Source: Mesostigma viride
Taxonomy: Eukaryota; Streptophyta; Mesostigmatophyceae; Mesostigmatales; Mesostigmataceae
DNA: 62,500 bases
Reading direction: 5' to 3'
Assembly (NCBI GenBank): GCA_009746045.1
Contig: RPFO01000296.1
Span: 1,103,739-1,166,238, forward strand
A program made the translations under genes and the position numbers. The notes under the pieces were generated by a model. The model saw nothing but the letters and a program-made list of their open reading frames with translations, searched no databases and was not told where the DNA came from. Below, in pieces: positions 22,456 through 33,340 of this stretch (position 1 is the stretch's first letter; each line of letters starts with the position of its first letter).

Positions 22456-23205
22456 TGCATGCTCTGTACGATGAGGGATACGAGTGCATGCTCTACACGA
22501 TGAGGGACACGAGTGCATGCTCTATACGATGAGGGACACGAGTGCATGCTCTATACGATGAGGGACACGAGTGCATGCTCTATACGATGAGGGACACGAG
22601 TGCATGCTCTACACGATGAGGGACACGAGTGCATGCTCTATACGATGAGGGACACGAGTGCATGCTCTATACGATGAGGGACACGAGTGCATGCTCTATA
22701 CGATGAGGGACACGAGTGCATGCTCTATACGATGAGGGACACGAGTGCATGCTCTATACGATGAGGGACACGAGTGCATGCTCTATACGATGAGGGACAC
22801 GAGTGCATGCTCTACACGATGAGGGACACGAGTGCATGCTCTATACGATGAGGGACACGAGTGCATGCTCTATACGATGAGGGACACGAGTGCATGCTCT
22901 ATACGATGAGGGACACGAGTGCATGCTCTACACGATGAGGGACACGAGTGCATGCTCTATACGATGAGGGACACGAGTGCATGCTCTATACGATGAGGGA
23001 CACGAGTGCATGCTCTATACGATGAGGGACACGAGTGCATGCTCTATACGATGAGGGACACGAGTGCATGCTCTATACGATGAGGGACACGAGTGCATGC
23101 TCTATACGATGAGGGACACGAGTGCATGCTCTACACGATGAGGGACACGAGTGCATGCTCTATACGATGAGGGACATGCTCTGTACGATGAGGGACACGA
23201 GTGCA
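22456..23205. repeat. 29-bp minisatellite, about 25 copies
   Basis: Highly uniform units (gcatgctctatacgatgagg gacacgagt), varying mainly at tatac/tacac. The uniformity indicates recent expansion or homogenisation. No spacers, so it is not a CRISPR array. Intergenic, 300 bp after the crystallin-like gene. Confidence 0.97.
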
Positions 23206-23250
23206 AGGTTTATTCTATATAAGATGAGAGACTCAGCCTGGAAACAACTC

Positions 23251-23425
23251 GGCCTTTGACCCCAATCCTTTCTTCTTTTCGCGCCGATATCATTGACAAC
23301 CAGCGTTGATATGTCTGGCTCTGACAACCAGCGTTGATAGCAGTATTCATGAGACAACCAGCGTTGATATGTCTGGCTCTGACAACCAGCGTTGATAGCA
23401 GTATTCATGAGACAACCAGCGTTGA
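23251..23425. repeat. gacaaccagcgttgata repeats
   Basis: Five copies of gacaaccagcgttga followed alternately by tatgtctggctct or tagcagtattcatga. Lies just before the candidate first exon of the kinase gene. Confidence 0.88.
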
Positions 23426-23485
23426 CCTGGCTCTGGTCCCCAACCGTGTCGGCCAGGTAGCCAGGGACCCTTTGCGAGAACAATC

Positions 23486-26400
23486 ATGGCGGTCTGGCAG
23501 GGTTGCCTGGGCGAGGTACGAAGATAGACAAGAAAAGGAGAAGGGGATTCAGGGCGAGTATGAATGGAGAGAGAAGAGATGACGGAAAAGTGAGAAAGAG
23601 ACAAGGAAGAGACAAGGAAGAGATGCAGTGTGCCTTGCTTGAGGACATCGTCATGGACTTGTTGATGCTGGCGTTGCCGTGCACATGGTATGCCCATACA
23701 GGCCCACAATGAAGAGTTTCTGGGCAATGTGTTGGTAATGCTGGCCATGCTAATCCTTGACGTGGCTGCCTTTGCCTGTTGTCTTGTTATGTTGTTGCGT
23801 TATTATATAACGTTTGTTATGTTGTTGTGTTATTATATGATGTTTGTTATGTTGTTGCGTTATTATATAATGTTTGTTATGTTGTTGCGTTATTATATAA
23901 TGTTTGTTATGTTGTTGCGTTAGTATATAATGTTTGTTATGTTGTTGCGTTATTATATAATGTTTGTTATGTTGTTGCGTTATTATATAATGTTTTTCAG
24001 GCCCACAACGAGGAGTTTGTCGGCAAACTGCACATCCCGGACCCAAAGTGGCATAACACGACCGGGCCGGAGCCCTGCTTCTACAAGGTATTGCCCTCAC
24101 CTCCCTTTCCCCCCACCCCCCCACCCCCCACCCTCCCCCAACTCCCCGCCCATTGAGGCCACCCAGCTTCCAAGCCCCCCACTGCACCCCACCTCACCCC
24201 ATACCCGCCCCAACCGGAACCGCAATCCCACCCGCCTGCCCGCGCGACTCCCACCTGCCTGCCCGCCCGCCCCCCCCCCCCCACCACCACCACCACCACC
24301 ACCGCCACACACACACACACACAAACCGCCCATCATTAATTCATTAATTCATAAGCACGTGACTACGTCGTGGGGTGCCAATACAGAGTAAAGGAACCTT
24401 CAACCCTATATACACAACGAGGAGGAGGGAGGGCGCCCTAGCTTCTCTCACTGCTGCAAGTGGGCAGGCCACCGCCCATCATACATTCGAGATTCCTACA
24501 GGGGATGCCCCGCATGAGGGCTGCTTACTTGGCTTGCTTGCCATAGCCCATTCATCCGTCAATCTTAGCACTCGACAGCTTCCCTGCCCTTCTCCCCCCC
24601 CCCCCCCACACCCCAATCGGCAACAACAAGCCAAATCAAATGCCAGACTTGAAGGACCTGGAATTTCCATGGGGCCTGTGTCATGGGCTGCGTGCCAAAG
24701 CATGGGACTGGCTTTCCTTCTGCCCTTCTTCTTCTTTCTTCTAAAATATTCCTGTTTTGTCCTTCCTATGCTGCCCTTCCCCGTGTCACTCTCCTCACTC
24801 CTCTCACCCCCCCCTCCCCAACCAGTCCTACGTCCAAGAGGCATATTTGGGCTGCATGCCCAAGGCACGAGTAAAACGTTATGTTCCAGCCTTTGGCCTG
24901 CTATTTTCCCACCATGTCCGCTTATACCCCCTGATTTCTGCTTCCCCTTGCCTGGCCCCTCCCCACCACCCATTCCTACACTGCGAGGCTTGTTTACTTG
25001 GGCTGCATGCCCAAGGCACAGGACTGGCTTTTCTCTACGTCTATGTGTCTTTTCTGTATGTTCGTCTCGTCGCCTTTTTCCCGAAAAGAATGGCTCCTTA
25101 CTGTCGCTCCTATGCGGCCCCTCCCCATTCACTTCTCTCACTCCCCCCCCCCCCCGCCCCCCCCCCCAATCAGTCCTATATCCGCGAGGCATATTTGGGC
25201 TGCATGCCCCAGGCGTGGGACTCGTTTGTCTCGCTCACCCGTGAGTTCATGCCAAAGTACCGCGGGATCGCGCGCTGGGTCGACCCGGACCCCGTGGCGC
25301 GCGCCAGCAACCCGCTTTCCGGCAGCGAGTACATATTTATCGACAACGTGCTGTATGGGCTGGTCAACCCGAGCTGGTTTGAGCTCGACGCGGGGTCCCC
25401 CGGTTGCTCCCGCTGCGGTTTACGGCCCAAGCGGTGCGTTGGGGGTGGGGTGGGGCGGGGCAGGGCAGGGCAGGGCGGGGCGGGCGGGACGGGGCGGGGC
25501 GGGGCGGGGCGGGGCGGGGCGGGGCGGGGCGGGGTGGGGCGGGGCGGGGCGGGGCGGGGCGGGGCGGGGCGGGGCGGGGCGGGGCGGGGCGGGGCGGGGC
25601 GGGGCGGGGCGGGGCGGGGCGGGCGGGGCGGGGCGGGGCGGGGCGGGGCGGGGCGGGGCGGGGCGGGGCGGGGCGGGGCGGGGCGTTGGTGTATCTGTTG
25701 TTGTCGTTTCCCCAGTATCTCTTCACCAGAGGTTTGATCATGCTCATGTACCGGTTGGAGTAAGGGGTGTGAAAGGGCAATATGTCGGCCGTCGGGGTAT
25801 GTTAGGGGTACATGTTGGGGTACTAAGGGGTCAAGGGAAGGGGGGGTCAGAGGTGTACAATGCCCCACCGTCGCGTTGGCAGAATACTGGGCTTTACATG
25901 GTCACGGTGCGATGGAGACAGTACCGTATGTACAAAGTGATAGTGCAGATGTCCGTGCGGAGTCCCCCCAGGGTGTCTCGCCGTGGACCAGGGCCAAAGT
26001 GGTGCGCCAGAAAGTTGGAAGAAAGTGGTACTTTTAGGGCATGAAAGGGTAAGAAGGGTTTTACGGGATACATTTGGGGTATGTTAGGTGTACTTGATTA
26101 GTATTGGGGGTATAACAGGGGCATAACAGGCGATACTTGGGATGCCTTGGAATGGAATGATTACGTTGGAGTATGGGGTATATTCATGGGCACGACGATC
26201 TGAATAAGCATTTAGACAGGAGACGGTGTAGATAGGGGGTAGGCAAATGGTAAGCATGGGGTATGATTATTAATTAACTATCTGTCACATGGTTGGTAAG
26301 CACTCGTCCATAATGGTACCAGGCAAGGAACCTAAACTGAACACTTAGAAATTGAACACATATATTAGTAGTTTGTTGAACACATATATTAGTAGTTTGT

Positions 26401-29400
26401 TGAACACATATGTTAGTAGTTTGTTGTACACATATATTAGTAGATTGTTGAACACATATATTAGTAGTTTGGCCCAACCCTCATGCCCATGGTATGTTTC
26501 GCAAGTATCAGTTTCTCAAGCAGCATGCCCCGGGGGTCAGTAATCTGACCCGCTGCCCTTGACCTCGCCCTTCTGCCCATTGTCGGATCCTGTCAATTCA
26601 CCGGTGTCAGAAGCTCACGGGGCGCATCATGGGGGCCAGCGACTCAACATTTCTGCGCATGACAAGGGTTTCTCTTCACATCTCGCCACATTTAAACATC
26701 TCCGCCCGTGCCGATCGATCCTTTTGCCCGTGCCCATGGTTGTTTTGTCCTGCCACCCGCAGGTACCAGGTGCTCAAGCGCCGCAACCAGGGCGGCATCC
26801 TGTCCACCGTTGGGCAAGGCACGATCAAGGTGGTCACGCCCGAGCAGGTGGAGAAGAGTCTGGAGGAGCGGCCGCAGGAGGCACGCCGCCAGATCATGCA
26901 CGAGCTGGGCGACTTCTTGGACGACGGCGTGATCAGGTGGGCACAAGAATATGCACGTACCAACAGGCCACATCTCACTGTACCATTCATCGCTGCCTCC
27001 CTCATTACCGTACCCCGATATCGGGCCTGCGCTGGTTGTCTTGTCGATATCACTGTCATCACCCTGCCAGGTACGACATGGCGCGCAGCTTTGTCACGCA
27101 GCTGACCCGTCTCGGGGAGCTGCTCGAAGCGACGAACGAGTTCACGTTCGTGGACACCTCGCTCCTGCTCGTGTACGGGTACAACCCGGCGCTTAAGATC
27201 TACGAGGCGCGCGTCAAGATGCTCGACTTTGCCAACACCGTGAACACGCCGGGTGGGTGGCATACATCCCTCTATTCACTACTTGCTGCCGGGAGGCATC
27301 CATGTGTGAAGATCTTTGAATGGGATTATCTCTATCAACGTCACTGACGCGCCGGGTGGGTGGCATGCGCCCTGCTGTTTGTAAATCATTTATAGCAGTG
27401 GTGAGTATGAGGTGGTAGTATGTGAGGACATGTTGCGAGGTGTGGATCTTCGTCACAATCAGCTACACGTTTGGTGGGTGGAAAAAATATGCTGCTGTCT
27501 CTTTTTCATGTATGGTACTGGGGCGCAAGAACCTGCTCTCTGCGGTCGCGTACTGGTATTTGCTTGCACGGTCGATGCGCTGGGTGCCTGTATCGTTCCT
27601 TTAGTGGAGACGGAATAGATCACGTGTCGTATCTCGTCTCCATGAACTTGGAGGTCTAGGTGAGAACTAGGAGGTCTTTGCCACAATCGACGCTCGGTGG
27701 GTAGACATGGTGGAGTAGTAAGGATTTCAGGTTGGGTGTTATGCCAGAATCTGAATAAAGTGAACTGATGAGAACCAAGCTAGCCATGCCATTTTGTTGA
27801 TGCACTGGGTCAGTAGTCGCCCTCGAATATGTCTATCGATTAGGATGCAGCAAATGCCTTTGCTCTCCCTTTCGTCCAAGCGTTTCTAACAAATTCTCTA
27901 CCCCCCTCCCCTTGTCGTCCCTTTGCTCCGGTTCTTGTTCACTCTCCCCCTCCCCCTCCCCCCCCCCCCCCCCCCCCTTCTTACCCTCTTACCCTCTCCC
28001 TTCTTCCCGTCCTTCCAAACTCTCCTCATCCTGTTTGTTTTCCCTCCCCCTCCCCCAATTCTTGCCAATTTCGTCAATTCCCCCCCGCAGGCACCACGGA
28101 TCTCCTGCCCGAGGTTTTCTACGCACCCCTGCCCGGTGAGCATAAGGGCGCCGTCTACCGGCTGTGGGGGCCCCGCAACGCGGTCGGCCAGCCCGCCGCC
28201 GCGTCGCACAACGCAAGCCAACACAATGCGGACCGGGGCAGCAAGCTCACGCAGCGGTCGCTGCTGTGCGGTGTCGGGGAGCTGCGCGCACACCTGCGCT
28301 CGCTCCTGCTCGACAAGTTCCTGCCCAACGAGTGCCTGCTTTCGTGCTCGGGATGCGGCAAGGTGAGCGCCTCTTGTTTCCCTAGTCTAATGGGAGAAAA
28401 AGTGACGCAACCAACACACATTGTGTTCTCTGATTGATTGCCTGCTCGAGCGCTCCGGATGCGGTGGGCGGGCGCGGGGATGCGATTCGCGAGGACATGG
28501 GCAGTTTGTGAGGTATCATCTTCGTTTTCAAGGCACGTGAGACAGGGGGGGGGGTAAAACAATGGCTGTGCTCTGACTGAGTGCCTTCTCGTGCGCTCAC
28601 ATGCAGTGAGATGAGCGCCGCTGGAACATGCAGAGAGTTTCTGTGGGAAGTCTTGTTTACCTTTGGAGATCATTCTGATCGACCAAGTATCTGCTCACAT
28701 GCTCTGGAAACACTGGCGCCAATGGGCTCAGAAAAGGTTCTGGCTTGGCTAGTGGTATGTTGTGGGGATAGGTCTTCTTTGCCTGGTGGGAACTTGTCTT
28801 GTCTTGCCTCTTGTTTTGCCTGAGTGCCCTCTCAATCTCTCCTGTTGTGCTTCAAGGTGAATGGGCACAGGAAGCTAACCCATCCATGGGCTCAGGGTAG
28901 GGCTTAGGTTGTGTGTGGATACAAAATTGTATTCATCGTGGGGTTTTGAGTCGTTTGTGGAATTGTGAGAGCGCTGAGCATGGGGATGTGTTTTCGGATT
29001 ACCTCTACGGCTTAACGCCTTGTTGTTCTTTTTTTTCAATGAGCCACCTGGGTCATGCAGGCCTGACGGATTCAAGGCTTATCGAACTGGCTTGGGTCAT
29101 AGGAACTTTATGCGCTCGCCTGCCTGTCTGCGCATGTGCACGTCTCTAGGACAATTGCCCTATTCCCAGTACACAGCGTCGGCGTGCCATGCGTCCAGGA
29201 TGGATTGTCTCACTTCATGCACCCAGAGAGGCCGCGGCTGGTCTACCTCTTGCAAGGGAATTCCGGGCATCTCAAAATTGTTACCTCATATAACATGCTT
29301 TGCACTGTTGCTGCTCTCGCAGGCCCAAACGGCGGCTTATCGGTCGTGGGTGAGGCAATCCCGTGCGCGTGGGGACGTCTCTGCCGTGGACGATGTGGTC

Positions 29401-29466
29401 GCACCGAGAGCCGATGCCCTGCCGAGCACTAGTGGCGTGGACGGAAAGCCGTTTGAGGACGGTTGA
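23486..29466 (+). CDS. Inositol polyphosphate kinase (IPK) family protein, 7 exons
   Basis: Exons 24001-24087, 25174-25433, 26763-26936, 27071-27252, 28091-28362 and 29323-29466 join in phase with GT-AG borders (372 codons plus stop). The likely first exon is 23486-23515 (MAVWQGCLGE, phase 0, GTACGA donor); this start is uncertain. IPK-family marks: PEPCFYK near the N terminus (ATP-side lysine region), YIFIDNVLYGLVNPSWFELD, FLDDGVIRYDMARSFVTQL, then TSLLLVYGY and VKMLDFANT, matching the family's SLLxxYxG and VKMIDFAHT. Members phosphorylate soluble inositol phosphates in cytosol or nucleus. The catalytic PxxxDxKxG reads PSWFELDAG: Asp to Glu and Lys to Asp, so activity is doubtful. The 110 residues after DFANT and the C-terminal tail are not recognised. 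Introns carry repeated copies of exon edges and a long GGGGC tract. Confidence 0.82.
23699..23727 (+). repeat. Echo of the 5' edge of kinase exon 2
   Basis: cag|gcccacaatgaagagtttctgggcaa here closely matches cag|GCCCACAACGAGGAGTTTGT at the true exon start 24001, 300 bp downstream. It is a full decoy acceptor with the first nine codons. Confidence 0.85.
23786..23997. repeat. 30-bp minisatellite, 7 copies
   Basis: Units gttatgttgttgcgttatta tataatgttt fill the gap between the decoy and the true acceptor of kinase exon 2. Confidence 0.95.
24335..24392. mobile_element. Fragment resembling a LINE 3' end (ATTAATT tail plus CACGTGAC hairpin word)
   Basis: attaattcattaattcataagcacgtgactacgtcgtg resembles the tail and hairpin at 30945-30990 (attaattaatagacacgtgactgcgtcacgtg); both quoted in part only. 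A short relic inside the kinase intron 2. Confidence 0.4.
24511..25217 (+). repeat. Four decoy copies of the 5' edge of kinase exon 3
   Basis: The true exon start 25174 (cag then TCCTATATCCGCGAGGCATA, TTTGGGCTGCATGCCC) is preceded by copies at 24825-24868 (nearly identical, with its own cag acceptor and pyrimidine tract), 24979-25022, 24681-24715 and a faint one near 24511-24550. Spacing is about 150-195 bp and similarity falls with distance. Pyrimidine tracts (cttctcccccccc and the like) are repeated as well, so complete 3' splice-site modules were duplicated. Confidence 0.88.
25442..25685 (+). repeat. (GGGGC)n tract, about 45 units
   Basis: Begins 8 bases after the GTGCGT donor of kinase exon 3 and runs about 240 bp in the transcribed sense. 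Runs of four G every five bases can form stacked G-quadruplexes in DNA and pre-mRNA. Spurious Gly/Arg/Ala and Pro-rich ORFs cover it in several frames. Confidence 0.97.
26353..26470. repeat. 24-bp minisatellite, 5 copies
   Basis: gaacacatatattagtagtt tgtt units in kinase intron 3. The remainder of 25690-26760 shows short gggtatgttagggg-type words but no gene. Confidence 0.92.
27236..27372 (+). repeat. Echo of the 3' edge of kinase exon 5
   Basis: The exon end acgccgg|gtgggtggcat (27246-27263) is repeated at 27347-27364 as gcgccgg|gtgggtggcat with the preceding aacgt/accgtga context also similar. Weaker words ttggtgggtgg (27470) and tcggtgggtag (27696) follow. Decoy donor about 100 bp downstream. 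Confidence 0.8.
28331..28476 (+). repeat. Echo of the 3' edge of kinase exon 6
   Basis: Exon words gagtgcctgctttcgtgctc ggatgcgg recur at 28436-28470 as gattgcctgctcgagcgctc cggatgcgg, and more weakly at 28577-28612. Confidence 0.7.
29150..29216 (+). repeat. Short inverted-ended repeat, copy 1 (kinase intron 6)
   Basis: Related to 37741-37799 and 44999-45064: shared words gacaa(c/t)t(a/g)ccct, gcgt(t/c)gg, gccatgcgtccagg and ttgtctcacttcat. Ends are inverted (ggacaatt / gattgtct). Confidence 0.65.
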
Positions 29467-30337
29467 GCCTGGACAAGTTTGCACCTGACAGTTGAACTTG
29501 GGATTTTTGTTCTGAGCATGCCTTCTCCGGGGCACAGGGGGGGCAGTATGAGGGAAGGAGATGGGAAGCCTCCCCTGCCCCGGTTGAGGACTGCCAGCAG
29601 CCCGCAAACAGTGGTAATTGCTAAGTGGAAGGCCTTGCTAGGGCATGACACGGTGTGCTGTAACGTACACTAATACACAGGCCCCTATTTTTTTTTCAAT
29701 TTGTATCAATTGAAACACCATCTGCCCGGATTGTGTAACTGACTTCGCAAGCTTTCCATGCGAGGTACGCACTATGCATGTTAAACATGTCATACACCAC
29801 GTCCTTTACATTGGAGAATGGGGTCATATCGACCCATAGCTGCGTTCTTCAAGGTAGCTAGGGGCCAATCTAGGGCTCAATTATGACCTAAGATGACATG
29901 AACACTATTAAAATGAAGCTCAGCCAGCGGTGTGGCTTAGCAGCCCCTTTACCTACTTTGACATCTTCTTGCCCCAATTTCAAAAATCCAGAGTGTCACA
30001 ATCTTCAACCTGGGATTCTCGATCAACATGCAGGAGTTGGTGTAGACGGACGTAGCCGGCCGCCGTAGAAAGTGGACGCTTGACGTCTGTGGCCCTGGCG
30101 CCCTGCACTGTGTATCATGGCCCCCAAGCCCCAGTGTTTCCTCATGTAAATGGTGGGATCCGCAGTCACATGCAGCACGTACGTGGTGTTCACATGCAGC
30201 ACATGCATAGTGTTTCACAGAACACTCTTGGTGGATCGACAGTAGAAATCAATTCGCACTGATCGATATCACAGGGTGCTTTTCTCCCAAAATCGTCAAT
30301 AGGTGATCTTGTGCTGAGGGTAGCCAGCCATCAATTA

Positions 30338-30440
30338 ATATCTCGTGCTCCCGTTGGCCGGGGAGTCACGTGGAGCACCAAAGTGCTGAGTCCGGCCTGT
30401 ATACATGTGCACAACAGGCAGGTTTCTCCTTCATTAACCC
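30338..30440 (-). mobile_element. SINE-like element, copy 1
   Basis: Minus-strand copy related to 33887-34028 and 37255-37385: contains ctcgtgctcccgttgg, ggagtcac, gtggagcacc, aagtgct and gtttctccttcat. Degraded. Confidence 0.6.
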
Positions 30441-30473
30441 AAATTAAATTAAATTAAATTATTAAATTATAAC

Positions 30474-30775
30474 ATGAGTCCGTTGGGAGATCATGTAGAA
30501 CATATTCCCTTTTCTCAGACGCCGCAAGCGGCTCGAGAAGACTCACTAGTTCACCGTGGACGACGACTTGACCCTGGCGCAGCAACAACGGCGACGGGAG
30601 CTATGGCCGACCTACCTCCAGCTCCGGTAGACCAAGGCGGGCCAGCCGGTGTACTGGAAGGGGGCGGCCATCTACGTCGCCCACAAGCCCTGGCATGCGA
30701 CCCCCTCGACCACCGCGGCCCCAGCGACTCCAGAAGCCCCAGCCTAGGGGAATACAGCAGCAGTAGTGTAGAATA
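30474..30775 (+). pseudogene. Non-LTR retrotransposon ORF1-like fragment
   Basis: In one plus frame the stretch reads FTVDDDLTLAQQQRRRELW, then PVYWKGAAIYVAH, with in-frame stops. A relative at 35400-35600 reads LDDDLTPAQQQQRRHLW. The ddLTpxQqxxrrxLxp pattern occurs in the nucleic-acid-binding region of plant and algal LINE proteins. Broken by stops. Confidence 0.6.
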
Positions 30776-30944
30776 GTTAGACAGTGGCCTTGTACATGCC
30801 CGCCTACTACAGGCACTATACCAGAGCTGAGACCTAGCATTTTTAGTCATGTACATGTGTGCCTATATGATGAGCCACCCTCCAGATGATGCCTAGCTTT
30901 ATTTAATTATTCAGTGCCCATGCAGGGAGTCACTCTCTGCTGAG

Positions 30945-31854
30945 AATTAATTAATTAATTAATTAATAGACACGTGACTGCGTCACGTGAGCATAAGTCC
31001 TCAGTGGGAGGGGAACATGGGATGGAATGGATGGTATAAGCTATCTAGGTCCTAGTTACAGGGGTGTGGGCACCGCGGCCCGAATCGCTATGAATGCCAT
31101 ACTTGGTCACACGCGGAGCCCCCACAGGCTTGGGGGTGGTCTCCTTCATCACTACTTGCCATCTATCCTTGCGCACCATCTGCCTCCATATTACAGACAA
31201 ACCAGGAGGTTGCCCGGGGGTGAGCCCGTCACGTCTAGTGTAGCACATGTCCATGCCGAGTCTATCACGAAAAGTCCACGGGTGGCGGCCCTGCCGCGCG
31301 CGGCCGGGGGCACGCCAGGTGAGGACATATCGCCCAGGCTGGGCGGGCTTGGTGCCAGCTAGTCGATCTGATGTATCTACCTGATCTGTGCGGGCCAGGT
31401 GCCCGGCTAGGCCCAGGCGCCTGTGCCGAATAATGTGGGAAACATAGGGCAAATCAGCGTACAAATCCTCATTACTAATGGGCAAACCAAAGGGGATGTT
31501 AAGGGCCTTGCGCAGCATCTTGGTGACGGCGCCGTCGAGTCGTTGCTCAAGCTCCTGCATCAGTGTCCACGTCTCGGCGCCGTAGGTCTGGATCGTCAGA
31601 ATGATGACCTTGAAGAGGTCACGCTTGACGAGCCGGGGTAGGGCGGGGTTGCTCCACCAGCGGCGGTGGTCATGGAGGTGCGCCCACGCCATGCCGATCC
31701 GTGTCGTCATGTCGTCCTCGCAGTCGGGAAGCCAACTGCCGAGCAGCTTGAAGCGGCCTGAAGGAGGGTAGTTGACCGCGGCATCGTCTAAGAGGCGGAG
31801 TGTGGGTGAGAAGCCATGCCCTAGCTCTTGTATAGCCATGATGATCTTCCCCAC
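30945..31854 (-). pseudogene. LINE reverse-transcriptase C-terminal fragment with 3' hairpin and (TTAA)n tail
   Basis: An open minus frame of 269 codons (31045-31854) covers the part of a non-LTR retrotransposon polyprotein after the polymerase active site: FKLLGSWLPDCEDDMTTRIG, TYGAETWTL, LDGAVTKMLRKALNIP, RRLGLAGHLAR, and a C-terminal IWRQMVRKDRW..PKPVGAPR. Downstream (30945-31000) lies a stem CACGTGAC/GTCACGTG and an (TTAA)n tail. No active-site YADD here, so it is 5' truncated and not autonomous. Confidence 0.88.
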
Positions 31855-32161
31855 CTATGTCGGGCTCCCCTTAGCTGGGAGTTGCCCGAGACTCTGCATG
31901 GGTGGTGCAGCTAGGTGCCCTGGTGCACCTATCTAGAGCAAGTGTTGTTTACATTGCCACCCTTGCAGGAAGTAGCTTAGAATGTATTATAGGCCATATG
32001 CCCCTTCTCTGGGCTATGTGCTACAGATACTCCCAACAGAGTTATGTTCCTTATTAATTAATTAATTAATATTCCCTTGCTAGCTGGATGGATGGAGGTG
32101 GGCGAAGCCGAAAAAACGAACTAATCTAACTCTAAGCTGATCTTATCTAGAAAACCCTAAC

Positions 32162-32355
32162 TATTCTACGCAGCAAAGCGCCCCTTCCTCTTCGGGGGGG
32201 GGGGGCTTGCCCACAGGGGCTGGCGTGTGAGCCTGGACAATCGACTTCCACCTCTTCTTGTTCTGCATAGCAGTCCAAGCAAGAGAGAGGGGGTGAATGC
32301 GTCGTTCAAACGGGGCTGGGACCACTAGGTCGGCCGGCCAGCAACTGCTGTGGGT
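32162..32355 (-). pseudogene. LINE polyprotein C-terminal end
   Basis: Minus frame reads DLVVPAPFERRIHPL, AWTAMQNKKRWKSIVQAH and PAPVGKPPPP before a stop. Nearly the same end occurs on the plus strand at 39295-39460 (MQNKTRWQKIVKAH, PDPVGKPLPP). Confidence 0.8.
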
Positions 32356-32399
32356 ATAGGTCATGGCATGTTTACCTATCTTTTTAGGAATCTTACCTA

Positions 32400-32520
32400 T
32401 CTTTCTCCTTCCAGGTTGGAAAATACGTGTGCGGGGTATAATACGTGGACTTAAAATACGCGTATTATACGTGGGGGGTATAAAATACGCGGTGGTAAAA
32501 TGCGCGACAGTTTTTGTGGT
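32400..32520. repeat. Cluster of aatacg(cg)tatt words
   Basis: gtataatacgtgg, aaaatacgcgtattatacgt and ataaaatacgcgg occur within 100 bp. Similar clusters flank the hAT-like ORF on the other side (33625-33695) and recur at 35598-35750 and 36805-36890. Confidence 0.75.
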
Positions 32521-32741
32521 CCAATTGTCAGTCACCCAATTAGCACGCTCCTTGATGATGGTCATGCAGTTATTACAACTGAAATTTGGTGTATATGCTT
32601 ATTTATTAACATCTTCCATTTATGCCCTGCAATCCTATCTGATAATGATTTGTTAAATGCAGGGGGGAGCATGCTGCAACGGGAATAGTAAGGATTCAAT
32701 TAATTAATTGATTGTAAGGAAAGCCATCCACTATATAATGC

Positions 32742-33340
32742 ATGAGAGGACATAAGACACAACTTCCGAGAAGGAGGGGTGACGTGCCCTCCTTTGTACT
32801 GGATCATGCCGGCCACCATCTGCTTGAAAGAGGCGCTCTCAGCCGCATTGAAGCTATGCCGTTCTCGATAAAAAATTCGGCAGCCAGCAGCTGGACACCT
32901 TTCTCGTCGACGGGAACCAGCCATTTGGTGATGCTCAGCTGGCCTTTGCTGGGAACCGACGACAAGTCAGCCGGCGCAGCTGCCCCTCCCATCTCCGCCA
33001 TTGCCCTGTTCAAATTGTGCTGCTTCTTGGCGTCTGACTGCTGCGACTTGTTGTTATACATCCTGAGAAACCTGCTCCGGATATTCGGTGGAATTTTGTC
33101 GCAGGGTAACATCCCTTCCCCTGCGATTCCGGCAAAGTGTGCACGGACTCGGAATACGCTGATTGCCCCCGCCCCGTATGAGAACTTCTTGTTGCAAAAT
33201 GAGCAGAACTTATTCGACACAAACTGCGTTTTGTTACTAACAGCATCTGTGACTGCTTCTTTCTTCTCGAGAACGAAATCCCATTCAGGCCCTTTCTTCT
33301 TCATGGCTGCAAATCGAAAATGGCTGCGCATGCACACTGT
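32742..33340 (-). pseudogene. hAT transposase N-terminal (BED zinc finger) fragment, frameshifted
   Basis: Minus frame: FCSFCNKKFSYGAGAISVFR, VRAHFAG, LPCDKIPPNIR is a BED-type zinc finger (CxxC ... H ... C spacing), followed by a linker and AEFFIENGIA. Just after that the reading continues in another frame as NAAESASFKQMVAGMIQY, the expected next part of hAT transposases (visible at about 32800-32830): a single-base loss shifts the frame. The catalytic region is missing, so the piece is dead. Starts at an in-frame methionine near 33304 or 33337. Confidence 0.82.

Noticed and set aside
22456-23205. CRISPR array
   Set aside because: Units are contiguous without spacers, the DNA is eukaryotic and no cas gene is near.
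24757-26044. Plus ORFs of 326 and 348 codons as single exons
   Set aside because: They run through intron, decoy exon copies and the GGGGC tract; only 25174-25433 matches the kinase family.
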